Assembly: GCF_003003095.1 (NCBI RefSeq)
Contig: NZ_PVTT01000001.1
Location: 868,001 to 932,000 of the forward strand
Source: Hasllibacter halocynthiae
GTDB lineage: Bacteria > Pseudomonadota > Alphaproteobacteria > Rhodobacterales > Rhodobacteraceae
Direction of reading: 5' to 3'
Length of the DNA: 64,000 bases
The translations under genes were made by a program, and so were the position numbers. How positions within the stretch are numbered: position 1 is the first letter of the stretch; each line of letters starts with the position of its first letter. This document shows positions 15,794-27,158 of this stretch, piece after piece. The notes below the pieces were generated by a model. It was given only the letters and a program-made list of their open reading frames with translations. It ran no database searches and had not been told where the DNA came from.

Positions 15794-17438
15794 GTATTCC
15801 GAGGCCGACCACGCCTTCCTGGCGGAGCGCAACCGCCAGTTCCGCGCCCAGGTCGAACGGCGCGTCGACGGCAGCCTGACGGAGGAGGAGTTCAAGCCCC
15901 TGCGGCTGATGAACGGCCTCTACCTGCAGCTTCATGCCTACATGCTCAGAGTAGCCATTCCGTATGGGACGCTGAGTTCAGATCAGTTGCGCAAGCTGGC
16001 GGAGATCGCCGAGCGGTGGGACAAGGGCTACGGCCACTTCACCACGCGGCAGAACATCCAGTTCAACTGGCCCCGCCTGCGCGACGTGCCGGACATGCTG
16101 GACGCTTTGGCCGAGGTCGGGCTGCACGCCATCCAGACCTCGGGGAACACGATCCGCAACGTGACCGCGGACCATTTCGCCGGCGCCGCCGCGGACGAGG
16201 TCGCCGATCCCCGCCCTCATGCCGAGCTGCTGCGCCAGTGGTCCACGGACCACCCCGAGTTCCAGTTCCTGCCCCGCAAGTTCAAGATCGCCGTGACCGG
16301 GTCGGCCGCCGATCGCGCGGTGATCCGCGCCCATGATATCGGGCTGGAGCTGCGCGAGAAGGACGGCAAGATCGGCTTCCGCGTCCTCGTCGGCGGCGGG
16401 CTGGGGCGGACGCCCATGATCGGCAAGGTCCTGCGCGACTGGCTGCCGGAAGCGGACCTGCTGCCCTATTGCGAGGCGATCGTCAGCGTCTACAACCTGC
16501 TCGGGCGGCGGGACAACAAGTACAAGGCCCGCATCAAGATCACCGTGCACGAGCATGGCATCGAAGAGATTTCTCGCTTGGTCGAAGAGCGGTTCGCGCT
16601 GATCCGCCCGGCTTTCCGTGGCGCCGACCGCACCTTGCTGAACCGTATCCGGGCGATGTTCGCGCCCCCCGAGTGGGCGGACCTGCCCGTGCCCCCGCTA
16701 CCGGACGATCCCGGCCTCCGCGCCTGGGCCGACGTGAACGTCGCCTCGCACCGCAACCCGGGCTACGCGATCGTCACCGTCTCGCTGAAGAAGCACGGGG
16801 CGACCCCAGGCGACGCGACGGCAGGCCAGATGCGGGTGCTGGCGGACCTCGCCGCGCGCTACGCCCATGACGAGCTGCGCATCTCGCACGAGCAGAACGT
16901 CGTCCTGCCCCATGTTCACCGCGCGCACCTCGCAGCGGTCCATGCGGCCCTGAAGGCGGCGGACCTCGCCACCGCGAACGTGGGTCTGGCTTCGGACATC
17001 ATCGCCTGCCCCGGCATGGATTACTGCGCCCTGGCCACCGCGCGCAGCATCCCCGTCGCCCAGGGCATCGCCGAGCGGATCGAGGCGCTTCGCATCGAGC
17101 GGGACGTCGGCGAGCTGCAGATCAAGATCTCGGGCTGCATCAACGCCTGCGGCCATCACCATGTCGGCCATATCGGCATACTCGGCCTGGACCGCGCGGG
17201 GGTCGAGAACTACCAGATCACGCTGGGCGGCAGCGCCGGGCCCGACGCGGCCATCGGCGAGAGGGCCGGCCCCGGCTTCGCCTATGACGAGATCGTGCCC
17301 GCCGTCGAGCGTCTGCTGACCGCCTACCTCGCCCTGCGCGAGGAGCCCGGCGAGCGGTTCGTCGACGCCTACCGCCGCCTCGGCCCCGCGCCGTTCAAGG
17401 CAGCCCTGTACCCCGAGGCGGCGCGCGATGCGGCTTGA
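15786..17438 (+). CDS. cysI: Sulfite reductase, siroheme/4Fe-4S hemoprotein (ferredoxin-type nitrite/sulfite reductase)
   Basis: 550-residue reductase that converts sulfite to sulfide with six electrons. Two ferredoxin-like half-domains are visible. The TRQNIQFNWP motif near residue 85 is a siroheme-binding segment. The four iron-sulfur/siroheme ligands are Cys408, Cys414, Cys451 and Cys455 (CPGMDYC and CINAC). The ATG at 15786 overlaps DUF2849 by 8 bp. No flavoprotein CysJ is encoded here, so electrons probably come through ferredoxin and the reductase at 18580. Specificity for sulfite rather than nitrite is inferred from the cys operon. Confidence 0.93.
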   Translation: MYEYSEADHAFLAERNRQFRAQVERRVDGSLTEEEFKPLRLMNGLYLQLHAYMLRVAIPYGTLSSDQLRKLAEIAERWDKGYGHFTTRQNIQFNWPRLRDVPDMLDALAEVGLHAIQTSGNTIRNVTADHFAGAAADEVADPRPHAELLRQWSTDHPEFQFLPRKFKIAVTGSAADRAVIRAHDIGLELREKDGKIGFRVLVGGGLGRTPMIGKVLRDWLPEADLLPYCEAIVSVYNLLGRRDNKYKARIKITVHEHGIEEISRLVEERFALIRPAFRGADRTLLNRIRAMFAPPEWADLPVPPLPDDPGLRAWADVNVASHRNPGYAIVTVSLKKHGATPGDATAGQMRVLADLAARYAHDELRISHEQNVVLPHVHRAHLAAVHAALKAADLATANVGLASDIIACPGMDYCALATARSIPVAQGIAERIEALRIERDVGELQIKISGCINACGHHHVGHIGILGLDRAGVENYQITLGGSAGPDAAIGERAGPGFAYDEIVPAVERLLTAYLALREEPGERFVDAYRRLGPAPFKAALYPEAARDAA

Positions 17439-18114
17439 GGCGGCGCCCTTCGTCCCGGCCGCGTCCGACGACGCCGAGGCCATCCTGCGGACCGTCCTGC
17501 CCTCGCGCCGGACGGCGCTGGTCAGCAGCTTCGGCGCGGATTCGGCGGTGCTGCTGCACATGGTCTCGCGGATCGACGCGGAGACGCCGGTCGTCTTCGT
17601 GGACACGGAGATGCTGTTCGCCGAGACGCTGGCCTATCAGCGCGACCTGGCAGCGCGGCTGGGTCTGCGGGACGTGCGCCGCGTGACCCCGGACCGGGCG
17701 GCGGTCTTCGGACGCGACGGCGACGGGCTGCTGCACCGCCGTGATCCGGACGCCTGCTGCACCCTGCGCAAGGTCGAGCCGCTCGAGCGCGCGTTGGAGG
17801 GTTTCGACGCCTGGATCACCGGGCGGCGCCGGCATCAGGCCGGGCGCGGGGCGCTGCGGGCGTTCGAGAGGGCCGGCGGCCGGACGAAGGTGAACCCCCT
17901 TGCCCATTGGCCGCGCGAGCGGGTGGCGCACTACCTTGATGCGCACGACCTGCCGCGCCACCCGTTGACCCAGCGGGGCTTCGCCTCGCTCGGCTGCGCG
18001 CCCTGCACCAGCGCCGTGCGCCCCGACGAGGACGAGCGCGCCGGCCGCTGGCGGGGCCGGGGGAAGACCGAATGCGGCATCCACTTCGAGAATGGAAAGG
18101 CGGTGCGCGCATGA
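17428..18114 (+). CDS. cysH: Adenosine 5'-phosphosulfate (APS) reductase, assimilatory
   Basis: 228-residue thioredoxin-dependent reductase. The adenylate-binding loop is SSFGADSAVLLHM near residue 33. The 4Fe-4S cluster ligands that mark APS rather than PAPS reductases are present as Cys110-Cys111 and Cys190-x2-Cys193. The C-terminal TECGIHF carries the catalytic cysteine. So this lineage reduces APS directly. The gene overlaps cysI by 11 bp at its start and DUF934 by 4 bp (ATGA) at its end. Confidence 0.93.
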   Translation: MRLEAAPFVPAASDDAEAILRTVLPSRRTALVSSFGADSAVLLHMVSRIDAETPVVFVDTEMLFAETLAYQRDLAARLGLRDVRRVTPDRAAVFGRDGDGLLHRRDPDACCTLRKVEPLERALEGFDAWITGRRRHQAGRGALRAFERAGGRTKVNPLAHWPRERVAHYLDAHDLPRHPLTQRGFASLGCAPCTSAVRPDEDERAGRWRGRGKTECGIHFENGKAVRA

Positions 18115-18527
18115 GCGTTATCGTGACCGACGGGGGCTTCGGCCCGGACGACTTCGAAGGCTGCCGCGCCGCATGGGACGCCTTGCCGGCGAATGCGGGC
18201 GGGTGCGCGGTTGACCTGCCCTCCGACTGCGACCCGTCCGCCCTGCCGGGGATCGTCGCCGCCGCGCCCGTCATGGTGCGGATCGCCTTCCCCTCCTTCG
18301 CTGACGGGCGCGGGTTCACGCTCGCGCGCCTTCTGAGGGCGTTCGGCTACGACGGGCGGCTGCGCGCGGCCGGGCATGTGATCGCCGACCAGTACGCCAT
18401 GGCGCGCCGGGCAGGGTTCGACGAGGTCGAGATCGACGACCTCCTCGCCGCGCGCCAGCCCGAGGCGCAGTGGCTCGCCCGGGCCGACTGGCGCGCGCAC
18501 GACCATCAGGCCCGGCTGCGGGCCTGA
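18111..18527 (+). CDS. DUF934 family protein of the sulfur assimilation operon
   Basis: 138-residue soluble protein. It resembles DUF934, seen next to cysH/cysI in many proteobacteria and annotated as a probable oxidoreductase component; no cofactor motif is visible here. It has the FTLARLLRAFGYDGRLRAAG segment conserved in that family. The ATG at 18111 overlaps the cysH stop (ATGA), which decides the start over an in-frame upstream ATG at 18072. Function is unknown; tight coupling suggests a dedicated part in sulfite reduction. Confidence 0.82.
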   Translation: MSVIVTDGGFGPDDFEGCRAAWDALPANAGGCAVDLPSDCDPSALPGIVAAAPVMVRIAFPSFADGRGFTLARLLRAFGYDGRLRAAGHVIADQYAMARRAGFDEVEIDDLLAARQPEAQWLARADWRAHDHQARLRA

Positions 18528-18579
18528 CTTCCCCTTAACCGTCAGACATGCGAGGAGCGGGCGCGCAGCCCCAGATCAC

Positions 18580-19404
18580 ATGAATCAGATGACTATGCCC
18601 GCCGCCGCCGCGCCGACCCTTCCGGACGCCCAGACCGTCACCTCCGTCCGGCACTGGACCGACCGGCTGTTCTCGTTCCGGTGCTCGCGCCCCGCGTCCC
18701 TGCGGTTCCGCTCGGGCGAGTTCGTGATGATCGGCCTCCTGGGCGACAACGGGCGGCCGCTGCTGCGAGCCTACTCGATCGCCTCGCCCTCCTGGGACGA
18801 CGAGCTGGAGTTCTACTCGATCAAGGTGCCGGACGGGCCGCTGACCAGCCGCCTGCAGCACATCCAGCCGGGCGAGCAGATCATCCTGCGGCCCAAGCCG
18901 GTCGGCACCCTCGTCCACGACGCGCTGACGGACGGCAGGCGCCTCTGGATGTTCGCGACCGGCACGGGGATCGCGCCCTTCGCCTCGCTGATCCGCGATC
19001 CCGAGACCTACGAGCGCTTCGACGACGTGATCCTGACCCATACCTGCCGCGACGTGGCCGAGTTGGAGTACGGGCGTGCGCTGGTGGAGGGGGTCCGCAC
19101 GGACAAGATGCTGGGCGAGCTGCTGGAAGGTCGGCAGGAGCGGCTGCGCTACTATCCCACCACCACGCGGGAGGAATCGCCCAAGATGGGGCGGATCACC
19201 GACCTTCTGCGCGCGGGCGAGGTGCAGCGGGAGCTGGGGATCGAGCGGATCGAACCGGGGACGGACCGGGCGATGATCTGCGGCTCGATGGGGCTGAACA
19301 CCGATCTCAAGGAGATCCTCGAGGGATACGGCCTGCGCGAGGGCGCCAACAGCGACCCGGCAGATTACGTGCTGGAGAAGGCCTTCGTCGGCGACGGCAT
19401 CTAG
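18580..19404 (+). CDS. fpr: Ferredoxin-NADP+ reductase
   Basis: 274-residue bacterial-type flavoenzyme that exchanges electrons between NADPH and ferredoxin/flavodoxin. The FAD site RAYSIASP is near residue 65 and the NADP-binding FATGTGIAPF near residue 126. The C-terminus ends in YVLEKAFV plus a short tail, as in subclass I bacterial FPRs. It lies 52 bp after DUF934 and is followed by a terminator. Its position suggests it feeds electrons to the ferredoxin-dependent sulfite reductase upstream, although FPR also serves oxidative stress in other bacteria. Confidence 0.93.
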   Translation: MNQMTMPAAAAPTLPDAQTVTSVRHWTDRLFSFRCSRPASLRFRSGEFVMIGLLGDNGRPLLRAYSIASPSWDDELEFYSIKVPDGPLTSRLQHIQPGEQIILRPKPVGTLVHDALTDGRRLWMFATGTGIAPFASLIRDPETYERFDDVILTHTCRDVAELEYGRALVEGVRTDKMLGELLEGRQERLRYYPTTTREESPKMGRITDLLRAGEVQRELGIERIEPGTDRAMICGSMGLNTDLKEILEGYGLREGANSDPADYVLEKAFVGDGI

Positions 19405-19426
19405 GGCCCGGTCCGACCCGACCGAA

Positions 19427-19452
19427 AAGGGCCGCCCGGCAAGGCGGCCCTT
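19427..19452. terminator. Bidirectional intrinsic terminator between fpr and the acidic lipoprotein gene
   Basis: Perfect 10-bp arms AAGGGCCGCC (19427-19436) and GGCGGCCCTT (19443-19452) with a 6-nt loop. It has A-rich and T-rich flanks and lies between two convergent genes, so it can stop transcription from both sides. Confidence 0.8.
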
Positions 19453-19476
19453 CGCGTTCGCGCTTCGGAAGAGGCG

Positions 19477-20412
19477 TCAGTCGATATCGGTCAGCGTCAC
19501 GATCTGCTCGAGGACCTGGGCCAGCCGCTGGGGATCGTCGCGCGCCGCGTCGAGGCCGTTCACGATGGTGATCTTCTGCGTGGCGGACAGCGAATCGCTG
19601 TCTTCCACCAGGGTCGCCAGCATCTGGATCTGCTCGGGGCCCATGACGACGTTGTCCGTGTCCAGCATTGCCAGCTCGGACAGCGAATCGATCCCGTCGG
19701 TGGCGACGTCGTCGATCTCCTCGACCTGGGCCTGCGCGGAGGCGTCGGGCGCCACGATGGCTTCGGCGTCGGTCCCGTCCTCCGTGGACGAAAGCTCCTC
19801 CGGGTCGAGGACGGTGACGTTGTTGGACAGGGTGATCGCCTCGTCCTCGTCAACGGGTGCGCCGGCCAGCTCGTTGCCCTCGGCGGCCTCGGACACGGGG
19901 GCGTCCTGGACGATGGCGCCGTCCGCCAGCACCTCGGCCTCCGTCTCCTCTTCGACTCGCTCGACTGCGGCGCTATCGACTTCGTCGACGACGATCTCGG
20001 GCTCTTCGGCGAGGGTCTCGGCGCCCGCGGCCCCGACGTCCGTGTCGAGCTCCTCCTCGACGCCGGCGATGCTGGCGGGCAGGTCCTCCTCCGTCTCGTC
20101 GAGCACGACCGCCTCCTCCTCGGCGGGCTCGGCGTCGACCGGCGCCTCGACCACGACGACGCCGTCCTCGACGGGCTCGGCGGCGTCCTCGGTCATGATG
20201 ACCGGATCGGGCTCGGGCTCGGCGGCGGGCGCATCCTCCGTGACGATGACGGGCTCCTCCTCGACGAGGACCTCGTCGCCATCCGGCTCGGCATCGACGA
20301 TCTCGACCTCGTCGACGACGGCGGCGTCGCCGACCTCGTCGTCGTCATCGCAGGCGACGAGCGCGGTCGTCGCCATCAGCAGTGCGGTTGCGGTGGTCAG
20401 GCGAAGTCCCAT
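19477..20412 (-). CDS. Highly acidic secreted lipoprotein-like protein of unknown function
   Basis: 311 residues. A lipoprotein-type signal (MGLRLTTATALLMATTALVA with LVAC lipobox, Cys21) is followed by a DDDDE tract and about 250 residues dominated by Glu, Asp, Val and Ala with almost no Lys or Arg. The last 80 residues look more structured (QIQMLATLVED to QVLEQIVTLTDID). The ATG at 20412 is preferred over 20427 because GAGGGA sits 7 nt upstream of it. No family recognised. The extreme acidity resembles the OmpA-family protein at 27711-29837. A surface or periplasmic cation-binding role is only a guess. Confidence 0.75.
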   Translation of the reverse strand: MGLRLTTATALLMATTALVACDDDDEVGDAAVVDEVEIVDAEPDGDEVLVEEEPVIVTEDAPAAEPEPDPVIMTEDAAEPVEDGVVVVEAPVDAEPAEEEAVVLDETEEDLPASIAGVEEELDTDVGAAGAETLAEEPEIVVDEVDSAAVERVEEETEAEVLADGAIVQDAPVSEAAEGNELAGAPVDEDEAITLSNNVTVLDPEELSSTEDGTDAEAIVAPDASAQAQVEEIDDVATDGIDSLSELAMLDTDNVVMGPEQIQMLATLVEDSDSLSATQKITIVNGLDAARDDPQRLAQVLEQIVTLTDID

Positions 20413-20678
20413 CTGGGCATCCCTCATCTATGTCTGTTTCAACGACGGCAGCAGCAGGGCCCTCGCGACCCTTCGTTTCGATGCCCCAACGTCGCCTCGC
20501 GCGGCGCGGTTCCTGCTCGCCGTATGTCCCATGACACGGCCATGCCGAGGGACCAACCGGCGAAGGGGGCGGGCCCGGCGCGCGCGGCGATCCTCCGCTT
20601 GAACAGAACGACCACCCGCATTACCTTCCGCCCTCGTTTCGAACACGATCCCCGCCAACGATCAGAGGACAGAACGCC
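20413..20678. promoter_or_regulatory. Divergent region upstream of infC and the acidic lipoprotein gene
   Basis: 266 bp without a convincing gene. It must contain promoters for both genes and the 5' leader of the infC message. I see an AGAGGA ribosome site at 20664-20669 for infC but no strong -35/-10 pair. Confidence 0.4.
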
Positions 20679-21224
20679 ATCGCCCGCAGACCCCACCACG
20701 CCCCGCCGACGCGGGACACCGGCCCCCGCGTGAACGGACGCATCCGCGCCCCGGAGATTCGCCTCATCGGCGCGGAAGGCGAGAACGTCGGCGTCGTGCC
20801 GCCGGCCCGCGCCATGGCCATGGCCGAGGAGGCCGGGCTCGACCTCGTCGAGATCAGCCCGAACGCGAGCCCGCCGGTCTGCAAGATCATGGACTTCGGC
20901 AAGTTCAAGTACGAGACGCAGAAGCGCGAATCCGAGGCCCGCAAGAAGCAGAAGACCATCGAGGTGAAGGAGGTGAAGTTCCGCCCCAACACCGACACGC
21001 ACGACTACAGCGTGAAGATGCGGAACGTCACGCGCTTCCTCGAGGCGGGCGACAAGGTGAAGGTCACGCTGCGCTTCCGGGGCCGCGAGATGGCGCATCA
21101 GAACCTCGGGCGGGACCTCCTGAACAAGGTGGCCGACGACGTGGACGGCTTGGGCAAGGTGGAATCCCTTCCCCGCACGGAAGGCCGCCAGATGGTCATG
21201 ATGATCGGGCCGATCCGGAACTAG
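20679..21224 (+). CDS. infC: Translation initiation factor IF-3, probably starting at the rare codon ATC
   Basis: IF-3 binds the 30S subunit, keeps subunits apart and checks the start codon. The protein has the N-terminal domain ([14 protein letters not shown]), the basic linker rich in Lys/Arg around residues 82-92, and the C-terminal domain ending in [10 protein letters not shown]. No ATG begins it. The first in-frame GTG (20730) would remove the conserved N-terminal segment [15 protein letters not shown]. An ATC at 20679 sits 9 nt after AGAGGA and restores a normal 181-residue length. IF-3 genes use AUU or AUC starts so that IF-3 can repress its own synthesis; this fits. Confidence 0.9.
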   Translation: MARRPHHAPPTRDTGPRVNGRIRAPEIRLIGAEGENVGVVPPARAMAMAEEAGLDLVEISPNASPPVCKIMDFGKFKYETQKRESEARKKQKTIEVKEVKFRPNTDTHDYSVKMRNVTRFLEAGDKVKVTLRFRGREMAHQNLGRDLLNKVADDVDGLGKVESLPRTEGRQMVMMIGPIRN

Positions 21225-21246
21225 GATTCGGCATCCGCCGGCATGG

Positions 21247-21273
21247 AAGGCCCCGTCCGAAAGGCGGGGCCTT
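21247..21273. terminator. Intrinsic terminator after infC
   Basis: Perfect 9-bp arms AAGGCCCCG (21247-21255) and CGGGGCCTT (21265-21273) with a 9-nt loop, 22 bp beyond the infC stop. It sits between infC and the convergent coxM-like gene and can act in both directions. Confidence 0.8.
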
Positions 21274-21280
21274 CGTCGTG

Positions 21281-22093
21281 TCAGGCCCCTGCGGAGCTGA
21301 GGCCGCCGGTCCCGTCCAGCGCCGCGCGGACCGCGCGGCGGGTCATCACGGCGCAGAGATGCCGGCGGTAGTCGGCCGTGCCGTGCAGGTCGGCGATCAT
21401 CGGCCCCTCGGGCTGCCCCGTGACGACCTCCGGCGAGAAGTCCGCCGACAGCGCCCCCTCGGCCTCGCGCCAGCGGAAGACGCCGTCCTCCGATGCGCCG
21501 GTGATGGCGACGCGCACCCCGTCCGGGAACCTCGCCACGAACGCCGCGACCAGCGGAAAGCGCGAGGCGGGCTGGATCATCTTGGAATAGGCGGACGCCT
21601 CCGGGACCGGGAACCGGACCGCGGTGACGATCTCGCCGTCCTCCAGGGCGGTGGTGAACATGCCCTGGAAGAAGTCGTCGGCCGCGATCTCGCGCGCGTC
21701 GGTGACGATCGTGGCACCCAGGCCGAGCGCGCCAGCCGGCCAGCAAGCCGAAGGGTCGTCGTTCGCCAGGCTGCCACCGATGGTGCCGCGGTTGCGGACC
21801 GCCGGATCGCCGATGCGCGAGGCGAGGTAGGCAAGGCCGGGGATCGCGTCCTTCAGCCCCTCGGCCGCCTCGGCATGGGTCGTGCCCCCGCCGATGGCGA
21901 CGCCGTCCGGTCCGGAAGTCACGCCCTTCATCTCGGCGATGCCGGAGAGGCAGACGAGCGTGCCGGGGTCGGCCAGCCGCTGCTTCAGCGTCGGGATCAG
22001 CGTCTGCCCGCCGCCCAGCGCCTGCGCCTCGCCTGCGAGGAGGGCCTTGGCATCCGCGAGCGAGGTCGGGCGCTCGATGTCGAAAGCGTACAT
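21281..22093 (-). CDS. coxM: FAD-binding medium subunit of a molybdenum hydroxylase (CoxM-like)
   Basis: 270-residue FAD subunit of the xanthine dehydrogenase/CO dehydrogenase family. The two flavin motifs are seen: ALGGGQTL near residue 26 and RNRGTIGGSLAN near residue 100. It passes electrons from the iron-sulfur subunit to an acceptor. It is last in the order S-L-M, the arrangement typical of form II (CoxL AYRGAGR) enzymes, and lies 10 bp after coxL. Substrate is unknown; CO oxidation by form II enzymes is doubtful. Confidence 0.88.
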   Translation of the reverse strand: MYAFDIERPTSLADAKALLAGEAQALGGGQTLIPTLKQRLADPGTLVCLSGIAEMKGVTSGPDGVAIGGGTTHAEAAEGLKDAIPGLAYLASRIGDPAVRNRGTIGGSLANDDPSACWPAGALGLGATIVTDAREIAADDFFQGMFTTALEDGEIVTAVRFPVPEASAYSKMIQPASRFPLVAAFVARFPDGVRVAITGASEDGVFRWREAEGALSADFSPEVVTGQPEGPMIADLHGTADYRRHLCAVMTRRAVRAALDGTGGLSSAGA

Positions 22094-22103
22094 GATGTCC
22101 TCC

Positions 22104-24557
<2,454 letters not shown>

Positions 24558-24621
24558 TGTCGATCCTCCCTGTGGCGCCCTCTTGGCGGGGCGTGGCGGC
24601 GGCATGGGGCCGCCGGCGGCG

Positions 24622-25107
24622 TCATTCGGCGGCGACGGGTTCGACCTCCTGGCCGCTGGCGGCCATGATCGCCTTGACGATGTTGTGGTAGCCCGTGCAG
24701 CGGCAGATGTTCCCCTCGAGGTACTGGCGGACGTCCGCCTCGCTCGGGCGGGGGTTCTCCTCGAGGAGGGCGGCGCCCGCCATCACCATGCCGGGCGTGC
24801 AGAACCCGCACTGAAGCCCGTGATAGTCCTGGAACGCCTGCTGCACGGCCGAGAGCGAGCCGTCGGCGCCCGCCATCCCCTCGATCGTAGTGACCTCCGC
24901 GCCGTCCAGCTCGGCGGCGAAGGCGGTGCAGGCCTTGACCAGCTTGCCATCCACGTGAACCGCGCAAGCCCCGCACTGGGACGTGTCGCATCCCACATGG
25001 GTGCCGGTCAGGCGCAAACCCTCGCGCAGGAACTCGACGAGAAGGGTACGGCCCTCGACCTCGCCCGAGACGGCGCGGCCGTTCACGGTCATGGATACCT
25101 GGGGCAT
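24622..25107 (-). CDS. coxS: 2Fe-2S small subunit of the molybdenum hydroxylase (CoxS-like)
   Basis: 161-residue iron-sulfur subunit. The plant-ferredoxin-type cluster ligands are Cys40, Cys45, Cys48 and Cys60; the second cluster ligands are Cys100, Cys103, Cys135 and Cys137 (CGFC and CRC). Both clusters are complete. It relays electrons from the Mo centre of CoxL to the FAD of CoxM. It is first of the three structural genes, 64 bp before coxL. Confidence 0.93.
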   Translation of the reverse strand: MPQVSMTVNGRAVSGEVEGRTLLVEFLREGLRLTGTHVGCDTSQCGACAVHVDGKLVKACTAFAAELDGAEVTTIEGMAGADGSLSAVQQAFQDYHGLQCGFCTPGMVMAGAALLEENPRPSEADVRQYLEGNICRCTGYHNIVKAIMAASGQEVEPVAAE

Positions 25108-25189
25108 CCGGTTCCTCCCTCTGGTTCTTGTTTTGCCGCGAGTAAGGCACGGGCGGGCCCCGTCTGGGAACCCCCATGCTGTCGCAGCC

Positions 25190-26179
25190 TCACCCCTCGC
25201 GCGGGCGGCCGCGTGCGGGGGATTCCTTCAGGAGCCCCCCGACGCCCATGCGGGCGATGTCCCCCGGGGACGGGGGCACGCCGCAGATCGTCCGCTCGAT
25301 CACCCAGTCGGCGCCGTTGGGCGCGGGGCTGCGGGCGCAGCCGGGCAGCCCGATCACCGGGCGCCCCCGCAGCGTGCCGGCGAAGAGGAGGTTGCCGGGA
25401 TCGACCGGCATCCCGAAACGATGGAGCGTGCCGCCCGCCGCGACGAGAGCGGCGGGTCCGGTGTCCCGCGCGTCCGACGTGGCCGAAGCGGTCAGGACCA
25501 GCACCAGCCCCGCGCCCGCGTCAGACGCGACGAGAAGCGCGGCGGCGATGGCCCCCTCGTCGTGCGGCACGAAGGCCGGCGGGTGCATGGCGACGCCCAG
25601 GGCGCCCAGCCGCCCCTCCACCGACCGCACGCCCTTGGAGGCGGAGGGCCCGCCCGGAACCTCCGACAGGATCAGCGCGGCGGTCGGGATCACCGGCGGC
25701 AGCAGCGACAGCGCCTCCAGCCCCGCCTCGCACGCCCGATCCAGCGCGGGGCGCGGCACCGCGTAGGGGATGATCTTGGCGGTCGCGACCAGCTCGCCCG
25801 CGCGGCAGCGGTGGAAGGGCGCGGCCGTGGCCACCGTGATGCCCGGGTCGACGGCGTTCAGCGCGTGCAACCCGCTAGCGTCGACGCGCAGGAGGCCCGG
25901 CCCGGCCGCGCGAAGGTTGACCCGACCCGTCGCGGCGCGGTCCTCCCGCAGCCCGGCCCCCCGCACGGCCGCCCCGAGCCGGCGCGCGGCCTCGTCCTCC
26001 GCCACGTCGTCCGGCCCCGGGCGGGCGACGGTGACATGCCGCTGCCCGGCCTCGCGCAGCGCGGCGAGGTCGGCGGGGGTCAGCACCCTGCCCTTGCGCA
26101 GCCGCCCCTCCGGCAGCGCGACGGAATGGGCCAGGATCGCGCCCTCGGCCTCCTCCAGTGGGACGGGCCCGAACCTCAC
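25190..26179 (-). CDS. Molybdopterin-binding protein, MoaB/MogA (MoCF) family
   Basis: 329-residue protein. The N-terminal part (residues 1-150) resembles the start of MoeA-like proteins ([14 protein letters not shown]). The C-terminal part has the molybdopterin-binding fold with the GLPGCARSP motif near residue 280. It probably helps make or hand over the cofactor for the CoxL subunit. Its start overlaps the xdhC stop by 4 bp and it precedes coxS by 82 bp, in the order seen in related loci. The exact step (metal insertion or cytidylylation partner) is not clear. Confidence 0.78.
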   Translation of the reverse strand: MRFGPVPLEEAEGAILAHSVALPEGRLRKGRVLTPADLAALREAGQRHVTVARPGPDDVAEDEAARRLGAAVRGAGLREDRAATGRVNLRAAGPGLLRVDASGLHALNAVDPGITVATAAPFHRCRAGELVATAKIIPYAVPRPALDRACEAGLEALSLLPPVIPTAALILSEVPGGPSASKGVRSVEGRLGALGVAMHPPAFVPHDEGAIAAALLVASDAGAGLVLVLTASATSDARDTGPAALVAAGGTLHRFGMPVDPGNLLFAGTLRGRPVIGLPGCARSPAPNGADWVIERTICGVPPSPGDIARMGVGGLLKESPARGRPREG

Positions 26180-27126
26180 GGCCGGCGCAGGGCCATCGTC
26201 ATGGCCCCGAGGATCGCCACCGCGATCTCCGCCGGACCCCGCGCCCCGATGTCGAGGCCCACGGGCGCGTCGATCCGCGCGACGTCCCGTTCCGCCATCC
26301 CGGCTGCCCGCAGCCGCCCCAGCCGCGAGGCATGCGTCCGGGAGGAGCCGAGGGCGCCGATGTAGAAAGCCGTGCTCGCCAGCGCCTGGACCAGGGCGGG
26401 ATCGTCCAGCTTGGGATCGTGCGTCAGAAGGACCACGGCCGTGCGGGCGTCGGGCGCGAACGCCTCCATCGCCGCGTCGGGCCAGTCGTGGACAAGGGCC
26501 GCGCCGGGGAACCGCGCGGCGCTGGCGAAGGCCTCGCGCGGGTCGATCACCGTGGGCGCGTAGCCCGCGATGCGGGCCATGGGGACGAGGGCCTGCGCGA
26601 TGTGGACCCCGCCGACCACCGCGAGGCGCAGGGGCGGGTTCATCACGGCGACGAACGCGCCGTCCTCCTCGCCCGAACGGTCGGCGGCGAAGGCCTCCGG
26701 CGCGTCGCCGGGGCCGATCACAGCCCCCTGCCCGTCAGGCCCGGCGCGCCAACCCACGGGCCGGGCGGCGGCGCGGGCGGCGACGATGCGGGCGAGCGCT
26801 TCCTCTGAGAGGGGGCCGCCCACCGGCTCGACCAGGATGCGGATCGTGCCGCCGCAGGCCAGGCCCACCGCGAAGGCGTCGCCGTCCGGGACCCCGTACT
26901 CCAGATGCCGCCGCGCGCCGTCCGCGAGCGCGTCCTGCGCCTCCAGCACCACCGCCCCCTCGACGCACCCCCCCGAGACGGAGCCGGCCATCTCGCCGTC
27001 CCCGGCCACCGCCAGCATCGAGCCGGCCGGCACGGGCGCGCTGCCCCAGGTGCGGGTGACGAACGCGATCGCCGCCCCCCGCCCCTCCCGGTGCCAGCGC
27101 AGCGCAGTCTCGGGAACGCCCTTCAT
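26176..27126 (-). CDS. XdhC/CoxI family molybdenum cofactor insertion protein
   Basis: 316-residue maturation factor. The XdhC/CoxI N-terminal domain carries SVSGGCVEGAV near residue 48; the C-terminal Rossmann-like domain has the VVGGVHIAQAL loop and the strongly conserved YIGALGSSRTHASR. Such proteins bind the Mo cofactor, stabilise it during sulfuration and insert it into the apo-hydroxylase. It overlaps the MoCF gene by 4 bp and follows DUF1203 by 32 bp. Confidence 0.9.
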   Translation of the reverse strand: MKGVPETALRWHREGRGAAIAFVTRTWGSAPVPAGSMLAVAGDGEMAGSVSGGCVEGAVVLEAQDALADGARRHLEYGVPDGDAFAVGLACGGTIRILVEPVGGPLSEEALARIVAARAAARPVGWRAGPDGQGAVIGPGDAPEAFAADRSGEEDGAFVAVMNPPLRLAVVGGVHIAQALVPMARIAGYAPTVIDPREAFASAARFPGAALVHDWPDAAMEAFAPDARTAVVLLTHDPKLDDPALVQALASTAFYIGALGSSRTHASRLGRLRAAGMAERDVARIDAPVGLDIGARGPAEIAVAILGAMTMALRRP

Positions 27127-27158
27127 CCCGCGAGCCTAGGCCGCCGGGCGCGGTGCCG

